A DNA stretch of 7,880 bases from Bacteroidota bacterium (GCA_023417955.1 JAEZDW010000055.1:1-7880), one strand, 5' to 3'; shown: positions 1 to 6,345, counted from the first letter of the stretch. The notes: generated by a model not told the origin, from the letters alone. Numbers and translations are program-made.

Positions 1-24
1 GCCACGTAAGGTTCAGGCCAATAA

Positions 25-204
25 AAATCGCCGGCGGGCGTGGATGCGACTCGTCAGGTTGTGGAGATGGGGAATATCCAAAAACACGCCCGCCAGCAGT
101 ACAACGGCGTATATATGCGCACACCGAAAAATACGGTCGGTGCAATGCCGTATTCAGGCAGGCATGAAATTGTTACCTACCATATTGTCTTTCAGGAATT
201 TTGA
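25..204 (+). pseudogene. C-terminal remnant of an unrecognised protein (probable pseudogene or small ORF)
   Basis: Of the three forward frames here, the one starting at base 1 gives the most protein-like translation: from GTG at 40 it reads VDATRQVVEMGNIQKH and so on, ending in EIVTYHIVFQEF before TGA at 202-204. Composition is balanced and codon use is ordinary. The same frame has TAA at 7-9 and at 22-24. Either this is the end of a decayed gene in which two CAA (Gln) codons became TAA, or it is a small gene starting at GTG 40 (54 residues) or ATG 67 (45 residues). I do not recognise the family, and no signal peptide or membrane segment is visible. The window edge cuts off whatever lies upstream. 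The other forward frames are also open but are Arg/Lys/Trp-rich or Gly/Cys-rich and look like shadows. Confidence 0.4.
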
Positions 205-243
205 TTTCTGAAAATTAATGTTCAACCAAAAAACAATTTTTTT

Positions 244-621
244 ATGAAGAAGCTATTAGTTGCCATATGTTTTCTGTGCGGTGGTGCGATCGGCGTAAGC
301 GCACAACAAACCGACGATCAGGACCAGGCAAGCACACGTGATCAGTCTACCGAACAGACAATGAATCAGGATCAGCAGGAAGACTTCACTGACCAGGACA
401 AAATCTCTGAGACAGAATTACCTGCTCTTATTTCGCAACAACTCCAAAGCGGTGACTATTCCGGATGGACTGTAGGTGAAACGTACAAGAAAGAAAAAGA
501 CGGTCAGACGTTTTATAAAGTAGAACTTCAAAACGGTGAAGAGAAAAAGTGGGTGAAGTTCGACGCTCAGGGAAATAAGGTAAAAGAGAAAGATGCTAAG
601 GACAAAAAGCATAAAGAGTAA
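244..621 (+). CDS. Small secreted protein with PepSY-like domain
   Basis: The 125-residue product opens with a Sec signal peptide (MKKLLVAI..., hydrophobic core to residue 18) with a likely cut at VSA|QQ after residue 20. Residues 21-53 are a low-complexity Asp/Gln stretch with repeated DQ pairs. Residues 54-105 resemble the PepSY-like (beta-lactamase-inhibitor-like) fold common in secreted Bacteroidota proteins: LP..I...L..GDYSGW, then a G-Q-T-F-Y-K-V-E-L strand, then W-V-K-F-D-A-Q-G-N. The last 20 residues are Lys-rich. The protein would act in the periplasm or outside the cell; its ligand is unknown. The ATG follows a T7 run with no Shine-Dalgarno sequence, as is usual in Bacteroidota. It is monocistronic: a strong terminator follows within 40 bases. 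The family assignment is by pattern only. Confidence 0.8.
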   Translation: MKKLLVAICFLCGGAIGVSAQQTDDQDQASTRDQSTEQTMNQDQQEDFTDQDKISETELPALISQQLQSGDYSGWTVGETYKKEKDGQTFYKVELQNGEEKKWVKFDAQGNKVKEKDAKDKKHKE

Positions 622-657
622 GAGGAGTATTAACTGAGCGATTTTCGCCAAAGAAAA

Positions 658-684
658 AGAAGGTGCCTAACAGCACCTTTTTTT
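658..684 (+). terminator. Rho-independent terminator of the PepSY-like gene
   Basis: Stem AAGGTGC (660-666) pairs perfectly with GCACCTT (673-679) around a 6-base loop, followed by an uninterrupted T run to 684. The A-rich 5' side (654-658) extends pairing into the T tract, so it could also work for minus-strand transcription. It rules out the upstream GTG at 663 as the start of the next gene. Confidence 0.9.
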
Positions 685-740
685 ATTGCAACGCTATATG
701 TTATACTGAATTCAATTACTTTAGGAAACAAAACATTTCC

Positions 741-1739
741 ATGGCTAACTCCTCACAAGTCGGAATAGCACTCGTTGGCGTCGGAAAGTACGCAACAGAA
801 GAATTGATTCCCGCATTTGAACACACACACTATTGCCGACTCGCCGGTTTGGTCACCGGATCATCAGAAAAGGCGGCGCACCTCCAATCCAAATACAACC
901 TTAACGCAAAGGATATTTACCTGTATGACACGTTCGACGACGTCGCCAACAATCCCGACATAGATATCGTCTATGTCGTCCTTCCTAATGCGCTTCATCA
1001 TGAATTCGTTATTCGTGCAGCGCGGGCTGGAAAGCACGTTATTTGCGAAAAGCCCATGGCTATCACGACAAAAGAATGCGATGAGATGATTCAGGCATGC
1101 GAAATGAACAATGTTCAATTGTCAATTGGGTACCGTCTTCAATTTGAACCATTTAATCAGCGCATGATGGAACTCGGCCGTACGAAAGAACTCGGAGATA
1201 TAAAAAAGATAATAGCAGAGAACGGACTTGGTCATGTCGAAGGTTGGCGCCTTGACTACCAACTTGCCGGTGGTGGTCCGCTCATGGATGTCGGGATTTA
1301 CTGCATTCAGGCTGTCAGATATACAACCGGATATGAACCAATATCTGTTACTGCAAAAGAACATCCAAAGACGGATTTATCAATGTTCGATGAAGTCGAA
1401 GAAGGCCTGTCATGGTCGATGGAACTGCCAAACGGCATCGTTGCCGAATGTAAATGCAGCTACTCACAAAGCATGGACTGTTTGCGGGCTGAGACCGCCG
1501 ATGCATGGTTTGAGCTTCGTCCCGCTTATGCATACCGCGGGCTGGCAGGAAACACCTCCATTGGAAAGATGAATCTGCCGGAAATAAATCAACAGGCGGC
1601 ACAAATGGATGCCTTTGCACTTGCAATCCGCGAAAACCGGAAGTCGACCGTCGCGGGAGAGATGGGCCGTCAGGATGTTAAGATCATCCAGGCCGTCTAT
1701 GAATCAGCAAGAACAGGGAAACCTGTCAGGATCGGTTAG
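741..1739 (+). CDS. Gfo/Idh/MocA family oxidoreductase (glucose-fructose oxidoreductase-like)
   Basis: A 332-residue NAD(P)-dependent sugar or cyclitol dehydrogenase. The N-terminal Rossmann domain has the glycine motif G13-V-G15-K-Y-A near the start and the hallmark E103-K104-P105, whose Lys is a catalytic residue in this family. The C-terminal alpha/beta domain carries YR (131-132), W169-R170 and GGGPLMDVGIYCIQ (177-190); D183 and Y187 in this D-x-G-x-Y motif match the glucose-fructose oxidoreductase branch. Unlike many Bacteroidota relatives it has no signal peptide, so it should be cytoplasmic. The frame is open from GTG 663, but that lies in the preceding terminator; ATG 741 puts the Rossmann motif at the normal distance from the N-terminus. 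Its 3' end faces the minus-strand gene at 1764 with only 24 bases between. The substrate cannot be read from sequence. Confidence 0.9.
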   Translation: MANSSQVGIALVGVGKYATEELIPAFEHTHYCRLAGLVTGSSEKAAHLQSKYNLNAKDIYLYDTFDDVANNPDIDIVYVVLPNALHHEFVIRAARAGKHVICEKPMAITTKECDEMIQACEMNNVQLSIGYRLQFEPFNQRMMELGRTKELGDIKKIIAENGLGHVEGWRLDYQLAGGGPLMDVGIYCIQAVRYTTGYEPISVTAKEHPKTDLSMFDEVEEGLSWSMELPNGIVAECKCSYSQSMDCLRAETADAWFELRPAYAYRGLAGNTSIGKMNLPEINQQAAQMDAFALAIRENRKSTVAGEMGRQDVKIIQAVYESARTGKPVRIG

Positions 1740-1763
1740 CCAGGGAATTTTTTAAGGTAGACC

Positions 1764-2066
1764 TCACACCAAATCACCCTTGATTTGTATTGAAACCCGG
1801 ACAGATTTCTCTTTAAGGTCCAGCCATTTCAACCGTTCTGGAGAATTAATGTAATCCCGCAATTCCTGATCCCCGGGGAACGACACCCAATGAATTTCAT
1901 AGGGACATTCACGCGTGCCTTCGATCCATGCCGATTGTGAGGGACGTAACCGCAGTTCAAGCACACCGTGAAATTGTTTTAGCATTGGCAAAACGTGATC
2001 TTCAAATTCCAGGAATTCCTTTTCACAGCCTTCATGAAGGTAGATCAGTTGAACGATATGTATCAT
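1764..2066 (-). CDS. Small dimeric alpha/beta-barrel-like protein (DUF1330/ABM-type)
   Basis: A 100-residue cytoplasmic protein with no signal peptide. It begins MIHIVQLIYLHEGCEKEF and contains LEFEDHVLPMLKQFHG, LELRLRP and YEIHWVSFPGDQELRDY. This order of strand, helix, strand, strand, helix matches the ferredoxin-like dimeric alpha/beta barrel of the DUF1330 and antibiotic-biosynthesis-monooxygenase families, and the length is typical. Members are often small monooxygenase-like or unknown-function proteins; no catalytic residue can be named here. It is convergent with the oxidoreductase at 741-1739 and divergent from the TIM-barrel gene at 2220, with a 153-base shared upstream region. The hairpin CAAATCA-CCCT-TGATTTG (1770-1787) lies inside its last codons and lacks a T tail, so I do not call it a terminator. 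The overlapping forward open frame (1928-2197) is a shadow. Confidence 0.7.
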   Translation of the reverse strand: MIHIVQLIYLHEGCEKEFLEFEDHVLPMLKQFHGVLELRLRPSQSAWIEGTRECPYEIHWVSFPGDQELRDYINSPERLKWLDLKEKSVRVSIQIKGDLV

Positions 2067-2219
2067 TCTTCAAGATAGTCATTCCAGAATTTTTAATCAC
2101 ATCCGATCAGATACGGATCTCGTCCAGAAGGACAGCCCCGTCGACAGCACCAGACAGATACATGAATGGTATTGTCCGACTGCGAGACAGCGTGTAACTT
2201 CATCGCTCATTCTTTTACT

Positions 2220-3065
2220 ATGAAATCATCACATATCATCACTGTACTTTTCATTACGCTGCCGGTACTTTGCTTCGCGCAAAAGCCATTATTCGATGCA
2301 CCGCTTGGCGTTCAGACCTATTCGTTTCGAAAGAGTATGGCTATCGACGTTGCCAAAACGCTTGATACCATCAAAATGATGGGCTTCACAGAAATCGAGG
2401 GTGGCCCTGGAAAACTTTCACCGGAAGAATTTCGCCGTCTTTGTACTGAGCGGGGCCTTTCCATCCCCTCAACCGGTGCGGGCTACGAAGAACTTGTATC
2501 GAACCCACAGGCTGTTGCTGAAAGAGCGAAAGCATTGGGATCGAAATTTGTCATGGTTGCATGGATTCCTCACGAACGTGGCAAGTTTTTGTTGGAAAAT
2601 GCGAAGAAAGCAGTATCCGACTTCAATGCGGCAGGCAAAATCCTCAAAGAGAATGGAATTACTTTCTGTTATCATGTACATGGCTATGAATTTCAACCTC
2701 ACGGAGAGGGTACGCTGATGGATTACCTCATCAATGAAACCGACCCGCGTTACGTTTCTTTTGAAATGGATATCATGTGGGTGCATTTCGGTGGAGGCGA
2801 TCCGGTCGCTCTTTTGAAGAAGTATGGCAACCGTTGGAAGCTTATGCATTTGAAAGACCTAAGGAAAGGCACACCTACAGACCTTACGGGTGGAACATCT
2901 GAAGATAATGACGTAGCGTTAGGCACAGGTGAGATCAACATCCCGGCAATCCTGAAAGCAGCACGCAAAGCCGGCATTCAACACTATTTTATCGAAGACG
3001 AGAGTAGCGTCGTGACAAAGCAAATACCAGAAAGCATTAAATACCTGAGAAGTCTAAAGGAATAA
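2220..3065 (+). CDS. Exported sugar phosphate isomerase/epimerase-like TIM-barrel protein
   Basis: A 281-residue protein of the xylose isomerase-like TIM-barrel (AP endonuclease 2) superfamily. Residues 1-20 form a Sec signal peptide with a likely cut at CFA|QK. The mature part starts with the strand LGVQTYSFR (29-37), then MGFTEIEGG (54-62), a long helical section, FCYHVHGYEF (149-158), FEMDIMWV (181-188), LMHLKDL (208-214) and YFIEDE (256-261). H152/H154, D184, H210 and E259/E261 are the candidate divalent-metal ligands, judged by their positions at strand ends. The frame is open from 2166, but ATG 2220 gives the clean signal peptide. In Bacteroidota, exported members of this family sit near Gfo/Idh/MocA dehydrogenases and DUF1080 proteins in keto-sugar processing loci; here only the oxidoreductase is nearby, and not in the same transcript. 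Substrate unknown. Confidence 0.85.
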   Translation: MKSSHIITVLFITLPVLCFAQKPLFDAPLGVQTYSFRKSMAIDVAKTLDTIKMMGFTEIEGGPGKLSPEEFRRLCTERGLSIPSTGAGYEELVSNPQAVAERAKALGSKFVMVAWIPHERGKFLLENAKKAVSDFNAAGKILKENGITFCYHVHGYEFQPHGEGTLMDYLINETDPRYVSFEMDIMWVHFGGGDPVALLKKYGNRWKLMHLKDLRKGTPTDLTGGTSEDNDVALGTGEINIPAILKAARKAGIQHYFIEDESSVVTKQIPESIKYLRSLKE

Positions 3066-3121
3066 TCTTAGTACCGGGCGACCATCGGGGATGAGGTGGA
3101 AATATTTGTAAATACTACACT

Positions 3122-3139
3122 ATTATCTTTTAGGATAAT
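3122..3139. promoter_or_regulatory. Small dyad in the response-regulator leader
   Basis: ATTATC (3122-3127) and GATAAT (3134-3139) are a perfect 6-bp inverted repeat around TTTTAG, about 50 bases before the receiver gene. TATCTTTT (3124-3131) inside it matches the Bacteroidota -7 element TAnnTTTG at seven of eight positions, and TTTG lies upstream at 3105-3108, but the 15-base spacing is shorter than usual. It is a possible promoter or operator and weakly supported. Confidence 0.25.
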
Positions 3140-3190
3140 GGTTCTGGCAGTACTTTTAGACAATATACCAAGCCCAACTCCACCCTCTTT

Positions 3191-3649
3191 ATGACAGAGC
3201 CACAAAGTAAAGACATCCAGGATGTATTGATTGCAGATGATGATAACGATGATTTTGATATTCTCTCCGACCTGATAAAAAATCTTGAACTAAACGTTGT
3301 CGTTTCGCGTGCAGATAACGGCGATGTATTGATGAGACTTATCGACACCAAAATCCCCGACCTTCTTTTTCTCGACCTAATTCTACCGTACAAGAACGGA
3401 AGGGACTGTATTCGCGAAATACGAAGTGATCGAAAATTTGACTCTCTTCCAATTATCGTTTATACGTCGCTGCGCGATATGGAATCCATTGAGTTTTGTT
3501 ATCGGTGGGGAACAAATCTTTTTGTACATAAGCCGCATGTTTATACGGACATCGGTGAAATCGTAAAACGAATATTCTCCATAAACTGGAAGAAGATTCG
3601 TTACTATCCCACGCGTTCGGAATTCGTTTTGAATCCTGAAACAGACTGA
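3191..3649 (+). CDS. Single-domain response regulator (CheY-like receiver)
   Basis: A 152-residue stand-alone receiver protein. The Asp-rich start VLIADDDNDDF supplies the acidic Mg2+-binding pair (D16, D17). The phosphoacceptor is D62 in LLFLDLILPYKNG, with the usual P66 and G70. The switch Thr is T92 (IIVYTSL) and the conserved Lys is K114 before P115 (VHKP). There is no DNA-binding or enzymatic output domain; about 25 residues follow the receiver fold and end SEFVLNPETD. Such proteins relay phosphate from histidine kinases, often hybrids, by protein contact; many are found in Cytophagales. The NDDFDILSDLI segment resembles the receivers linked to phytochrome-type or hybrid kinases, but no kinase is in the window. 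The next gene is convergent, 62 bases away. Confidence 0.9.
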   Translation: MTEPQSKDIQDVLIADDDNDDFDILSDLIKNLELNVVVSRADNGDVLMRLIDTKIPDLLFLDLILPYKNGRDCIREIRSDRKFDSLPIIVYTSLRDMESIEFCYRWGTNLFVHKPHVYTDIGEIVKRIFSINWKKIRYYPTRSEFVLNPETD

Positions 3650-3711
3650 ATACCAATTCTCTTTCGGGTCCTCTATAGAATTATAGTTATTGCGATGGCC
3701 TTTGATGAAGA

Positions 3712-5265
3712 TCATGCAGGGCGGTCGGATAGCTTGTCGTAAATTATAACATCGTTCAATCGCACTCTTGAACCTTTTTGCGGATTTGAGTATTGGATTC
3801 TGACCTTGTGCCTGCCATTCGATAATTTGTACTTCCAGAACAACTCATGCCGCCGGGTCGTGAAGTCCGCAGGCAAATCTGCTTCCTCAACCAACTGGTC
3901 ATCGAGGTATAGATTCACCACCGCCCGGTAATCAGAATTCGGTTCGGAGGAATGTACCGAACCACGAACCACGAATCCGATTCCTTCAAATTCAAATTCA
4001 TAAGAATTTTCCAGATCTCTATGAATATCAATTTTAGCGACCGGATGGTGTCCGGTAAAACTCTGTTCGAATCGCACCGGTTTCGGTTCCTGCACGCTTA
4101 ATGTGATCGTATTTCCGTCAACGGTGCCACCATTGCGCTCAACGTTCGCAATTGCATGACGAAGTCCCATTGCATACACATCATTGAGACTTGTATTCGT
4201 GTATTTGAATGGAAGAGATTCGGCTTCCGCAAGACCCGCCTTCCAGTAGTCAGGAATGTTCTTATAACCGATAAGTGTACCTAAAATTCCTCCGGCGGTA
4301 GACGGATTGCAATCAGAGTCCTGGCCGGCGCGTGTGCTGATCTCAAGGGTTTGCGTAAAATCACCATCGCCGTATAGGAGTCCAAGCACAACGTATGCGG
4401 CGTTCACGGTGGCGTCAATATTGAATGCAGCGAAAACGCCGTCAGGACAACCGATATCCTCCGAATACTTGCGTTGTATCTCGAACCATGTTTTTTTCCA
4501 GTCGTCGGGATACTGCTGATGCCAGCCAATTACATCATTGATCACCTGGTAAAATCTACTTTCCGACGGTATCATTTTTAATCCTTCCGTAACAACATAC
4601 TTCACATCATTGGAGACGAACGCAAGGGCATACATCGCGCTGACATATACTCCACCATACCAGCCATCACCGTAATTCATAATATGACCAATGCTGTCAC
4701 TAATAACGGCCGCGGTATTGGGCATCCCCGGCGACATCAGACCGGCGAAATCAGATTCAATCTGAAAATCAATACAATCTGCGTGAGGGTTGTTCAACCA
4801 ATGACCAGATGCCGGAGCCGAAATTCCGTGAAGGATATTATAACGTCCCGCCTGATTGGCGTGCCATAGCATGTAATCGGCCTCAGCATACGCTTTTGCA
4901 AAATGCTCAACCGGAGCGTCCAAGCCATGCTTTTCAAAAATTTCAACGAACGTGAGGTCCATGTAGATGTCGTCATAAAGCCCGGGATTGTTTTGCATGG
5001 TCTCTTTAATATATCCATCGTACCATTTTATCGGCTGATAATCCTGAATATAGGTACCATTGAATCTGAACTCCGTCGGCCCACCAAACGTCACGCCAAT
5101 GGTTTGTCCTGCCCAACCTCCCATTATTTTATCCTTCAACGCATCCATTGAAAGCGTATTTGATACTGTTTGAACCTCGCCTTCAGCGGGGTGGCTGTGC
5201 TGTTGTGATTGACATGCGCACACCGCGAATGATGTTACAACAAGAAAAAATCGTACGGTATTCAT
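3712..5265 (-). CDS. ADP-ribosylglycohydrolase-family lipoprotein with C-terminal beta-rich domain
   Basis: A 517-residue exported protein. MNTVRFFLVVTSFAVCAC has a hydrophobic core and a lipobox-like V-C-A-C, with C18 the likely lipidated residue. Residues 40-375 follow the ADP-ribosylglycohydrolase (DraG/ARH) all-alpha fold: DKIMGGWAGQTIG (45-57) replaces the usual G-x-x-G-D-x-x-G start; LYDDIYMDL (96-104) has D98, D99 and D103; AGQDSDCNPSTAGGILG (313-329) has D316 and D318 as second metal-site ligands. Residues from about 395 to 510 are strand-rich (YEFEFEGIGFVVRGSV, AVVNLYLDDQLVE, HKVRIQYS), like a galactose-binding or other beta-sandwich module. Classical family members remove ADP-ribose from protein side chains inside cells; a surface lipoprotein with a sandwich domain may instead act on an external glycoside or nucleotide. 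The gene is transcribed alone, convergent with the receiver gene. Confidence 0.85.
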   Translation of the reverse strand: MNTVRFFLVVTSFAVCACQSQQHSHPAEGEVQTVSNTLSMDALKDKIMGGWAGQTIGVTFGGPTEFRFNGTYIQDYQPIKWYDGYIKETMQNNPGLYDDIYMDLTFVEIFEKHGLDAPVEHFAKAYAEADYMLWHANQAGRYNILHGISAPASGHWLNNPHADCIDFQIESDFAGLMSPGMPNTAAVISDSIGHIMNYGDGWYGGVYVSAMYALAFVSNDVKYVVTEGLKMIPSESRFYQVINDVIGWHQQYPDDWKKTWFEIQRKYSEDIGCPDGVFAAFNIDATVNAAYVVLGLLYGDGDFTQTLEISTRAGQDSDCNPSTAGGILGTLIGYKNIPDYWKAGLAEAESLPFKYTNTSLNDVYAMGLRHAIANVERNGGTVDGNTITLSVQEPKPVRFEQSFTGHHPVAKIDIHRDLENSYEFEFEGIGFVVRGSVHSSEPNSDYRAVVNLYLDDQLVEEADLPADFTTRRHELFWKYKLSNGRHKVRIQYSNPQKGSRVRLNDVIIYDKLSDRPA

Positions 5266-5344
5266 ATTGAAATCACGTTAGGTTCATTAGAAGTTCAAAT
5301 TAAGGAACCACCCAATCGGCATTGTCATTACGAGCGCCCGACGG

Positions 5345-5376
5345 AAGATAGGAACAAATTACTGCAGTTCTATCTT
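5345..5376. promoter_or_regulatory. Bulged inverted repeat with central palindrome
   Basis: AAGATAGGAAC (5345-5355) pairs with GTTCTATCTT (5367-5376) over 10 bp with one extra G bulged on the left arm. The palindrome ACTGCAGT (5361-5368) lies in its centre. It could be an operator or, if transcribed, a hairpin in the leader of the minus-strand lipoprotein gene. Confidence 0.35.
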
Positions 5377-5385
5377 GCAATTGCA
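5376..5385. promoter_or_regulatory. 10-bp perfect palindrome TGCAATTGCA
   Basis: TGCAATTGCA is a perfect, gap-free palindrome that directly abuts the right arm of the preceding inverted repeat. A gap-free 10-bp dyad suits binding by a dimeric regulator but could be chance in a 239-base region. Confidence 0.3.
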
Positions 5386-5427
5386 CGGCCTCAGGACATT
5401 TGAATTTTTTTTTAAAAAAAATTACCC

Positions 5428-5463
5428 TGTCAACAACCTCTTGACATAAGGTTGTCACATGTG
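5428..5463. promoter_or_regulatory. Operator-like array of TGTCA/TGACA half-sites before the DinB-like gene
   Basis: TGTCAA (5428-5433) and TTGACA (5441-5446) form a perfect inverted repeat with a 7-base spacer. The second half-site also pairs with TGTCA at 5453-5457 (TGACA-N6-TGTCA). A further dyad, ACAACCT (5433-5439) with AGGTTGT (5449-5455), overlaps both, and CACATGTG (5456-5463) is a perfect palindrome that finishes the cluster. It sits directly upstream of the candidate -7 element (5469-5476), where a repressor or activator would act on the DinB-like gene. Confidence 0.5.
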
Positions 5464-5504
5464 CCCCCTAACTATGTAACATCAACGAACAAAACAAAAG
5501 AGTT

Positions 5505-6002
5505 ATGGAAAAGACAATGGAATCAATCACAGAAAAAGCAATCCTGACCCCAAACGAACTGCTGAAAAACTGGCAGGGGAACCGCGCGCTTACCAGAAGA
5601 GTAATTGAGACGTTCCCTGAAGATAAACTTTTCACGTTTTCAGTAGGCGGAATGCGGCCTTTCGCGCAGCTTGTTTTGGAAATGGCTGGCATGGCGCTTC
5701 CTGGAATGGATGGAATCGTCAGCTCGAAATGGGGCAACTACGATGACGTACAAAAGAATGCACCGACAACCAAGGAGGGACTACTTGCATTATGGGATGA
5801 AGTAACTGAAAAAATCAACCGTCTATGGCCTGCGATTAAACCCGAACGTTTTCGTGAAGTCGAAGCAGCCTTCGGGATTTATGAAAACTCGATCTTCGAC
5901 ACGATCACGTACTTTATTGAAAACGAAATTCACCATCGCGCGCAGGGATACGTGTACCTGAGAGCTCTTGGTATCGAACCACCGCCGTTCTGGGAAAGAT
6001 AA
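5505..6002 (+). CDS. DinB-like superfamily protein
   Basis: A 165-residue protein with the four-helix-bundle pattern of the DinB/YfiT superfamily: LLKNWQGNRALTRRVIETFPEDKLFTFSVGGMRPFAQL is split over the first helices, and the end is IENEIHHRAQGYVYLRALGIEPPPFWER. H143 and H144 are in the place of the C-terminal metal-binding His pair, and the P-P-x-F/Y-W-like ending is typical. The first metal His expected in helix 2 is not seen; the site in LVLEMAGMA has E59 instead. Family members are putative metal-dependent, thiol- or damage-linked proteins, many of unknown function. ATG 5505 is preferred, with a weak AAAAGAG just upstream; ATG 5517 is a possible alternative. It stands alone downstream of an operator-like cluster. 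Confidence 0.85.
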   Translation: MEKTMESITEKAILTPNELLKNWQGNRALTRRVIETFPEDKLFTFSVGGMRPFAQLVLEMAGMALPGMDGIVSSKWGNYDDVQKNAPTTKEGLLALWDEVTEKINRLWPAIKPERFREVEAAFGIYENSIFDTITYFIENEIHHRAQGYVYLRALGIEPPPFWER

Positions 6003-6058
6003 GCGGCGGCAAGTGGAATGGTTTATTGCTCTCTGGTTGAAACTAAATCTTCAACGTT

Positions 6059-6294
6059 ATGAGCGTGATAAAAACCATTCCCCTTTTTGCATTTGTATTA
6101 GTGGCCACCCTTGGAAGTGCGAGGAACGCATTCGCGAGGGTGGCCTCACTTTTTCTGGCTTGAACAACTTTGGTCTTACGTACAGAGTTGGAAAACCGGA
6201 AGCGCTTTGGCGTTTCAACGCAATGTCGATCGATGCCGCGCGGCGCGATATCGACTTTCCCGACCACAACGAAACGGAAACCAATTCCGGATGA
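6059..6294 (+). pseudogene. Frameshifted relic of a secreted (outer-membrane-barrel-like) protein
   Basis: From ATG 6059 the translation is MSVIKTIPLFAFVLVATLG followed by SARNAFA, a good Sec signal peptide ending in a signal-peptidase motif (A-F-A), but this frame stops at TGA 6161-6163. In the frame that starts at GAG 6136, just after the signal peptide, the sequence reads EGGLTFSGLNNFGLTYRVG, then KPEALWRFNAMSIDAARR, and ends NETETNSG at TGA 6292-6294. The aromatic/glycine alternation (FGLTYRVG, LWRFNAMSID) resembles the first strands of small Bacteroidota outer-membrane beta-barrel proteins. A single frameshift near 6134-6138 would join the two parts. The rest of such a gene is missing. 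Function is lost or very uncertain; the join is inference. Confidence 0.5.
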
Positions 6295-6316
6295 AGTCGT
6301 TACGCAGTCTGTCATT

Positions 6317-6345
6317 CCTGAAACCTGAAACCTGCCAACCTGAAA
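6317..6345. repeat. CCTGAAA heptanucleotide repeat cluster
   Basis: CCTGAAA occurs at 6317-6323, 6324-6330 and 6339-6345, with the variant CCTGCCAA at 6331-6338. It is a short tandem array with a 7-base period (one 8-base unit) directly after the gene relic. Similar strings occur between genes in Bacteroidota as far as I recall. Confidence 0.65.

Larger units (their letters stand above)
5266..5504. promoter_or_regulatory. Divergent intergenic region with several dyads
   Basis: This 239-base region separates the divergent lipoprotein (minus) and DinB-like (plus) genes and must hold both promoters. On the minus strand, TTAATTTG (complement of 5296-5303) matches TAnnTTTG at seven of eight positions, 30 bases before the lipoprotein ATG. 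On the plus strand, TAACTATG (5469-5476) also matches at seven of eight and lies 28 bases before the DinB-like ATG. Neither has a well-spaced upstream TTG/TTTG element. A T9A8 tract (5405-5421) is likely to bend or stiffen the DNA. The individual dyads are listed separately. Confidence 0.5.

Noticed and set aside
33..154. Inverted repeats GGCGGGCGTG/CACGCCCGCC (33-42, 85-94) and AATACGG/CCGTATT (130-136, 148-154)
   Set aside because: They lie inside the likely coding tail, are widely spaced or short, and have no T tract; probably chance pairings in coding sequence.
663..740. Upstream GTG extension of the Gfo/Idh/MocA reading frame
   Set aside because: It starts inside the terminator hairpin and adds residues before the Rossmann motif that do not fit the family; ATG 741 is the natural start.
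1770..1787. Perfect 7-bp hairpin at the 3' end of the minus-strand DUF1330-like gene as a terminator
   Set aside because: It lies within the coding sequence and no T run follows on either strand.
2166..2219. N-terminal extension of the TIM-barrel gene
   Set aside because: It would bury the signal peptide; ATG 2220 gives a clean export signal.
3672..3685. CTATA-GAAT-TATAG between the convergent receiver and lipoprotein genes as a bidirectional terminator
   Set aside because: The stem is only 5 bp, all but one pair A/T, and there is no T tract.
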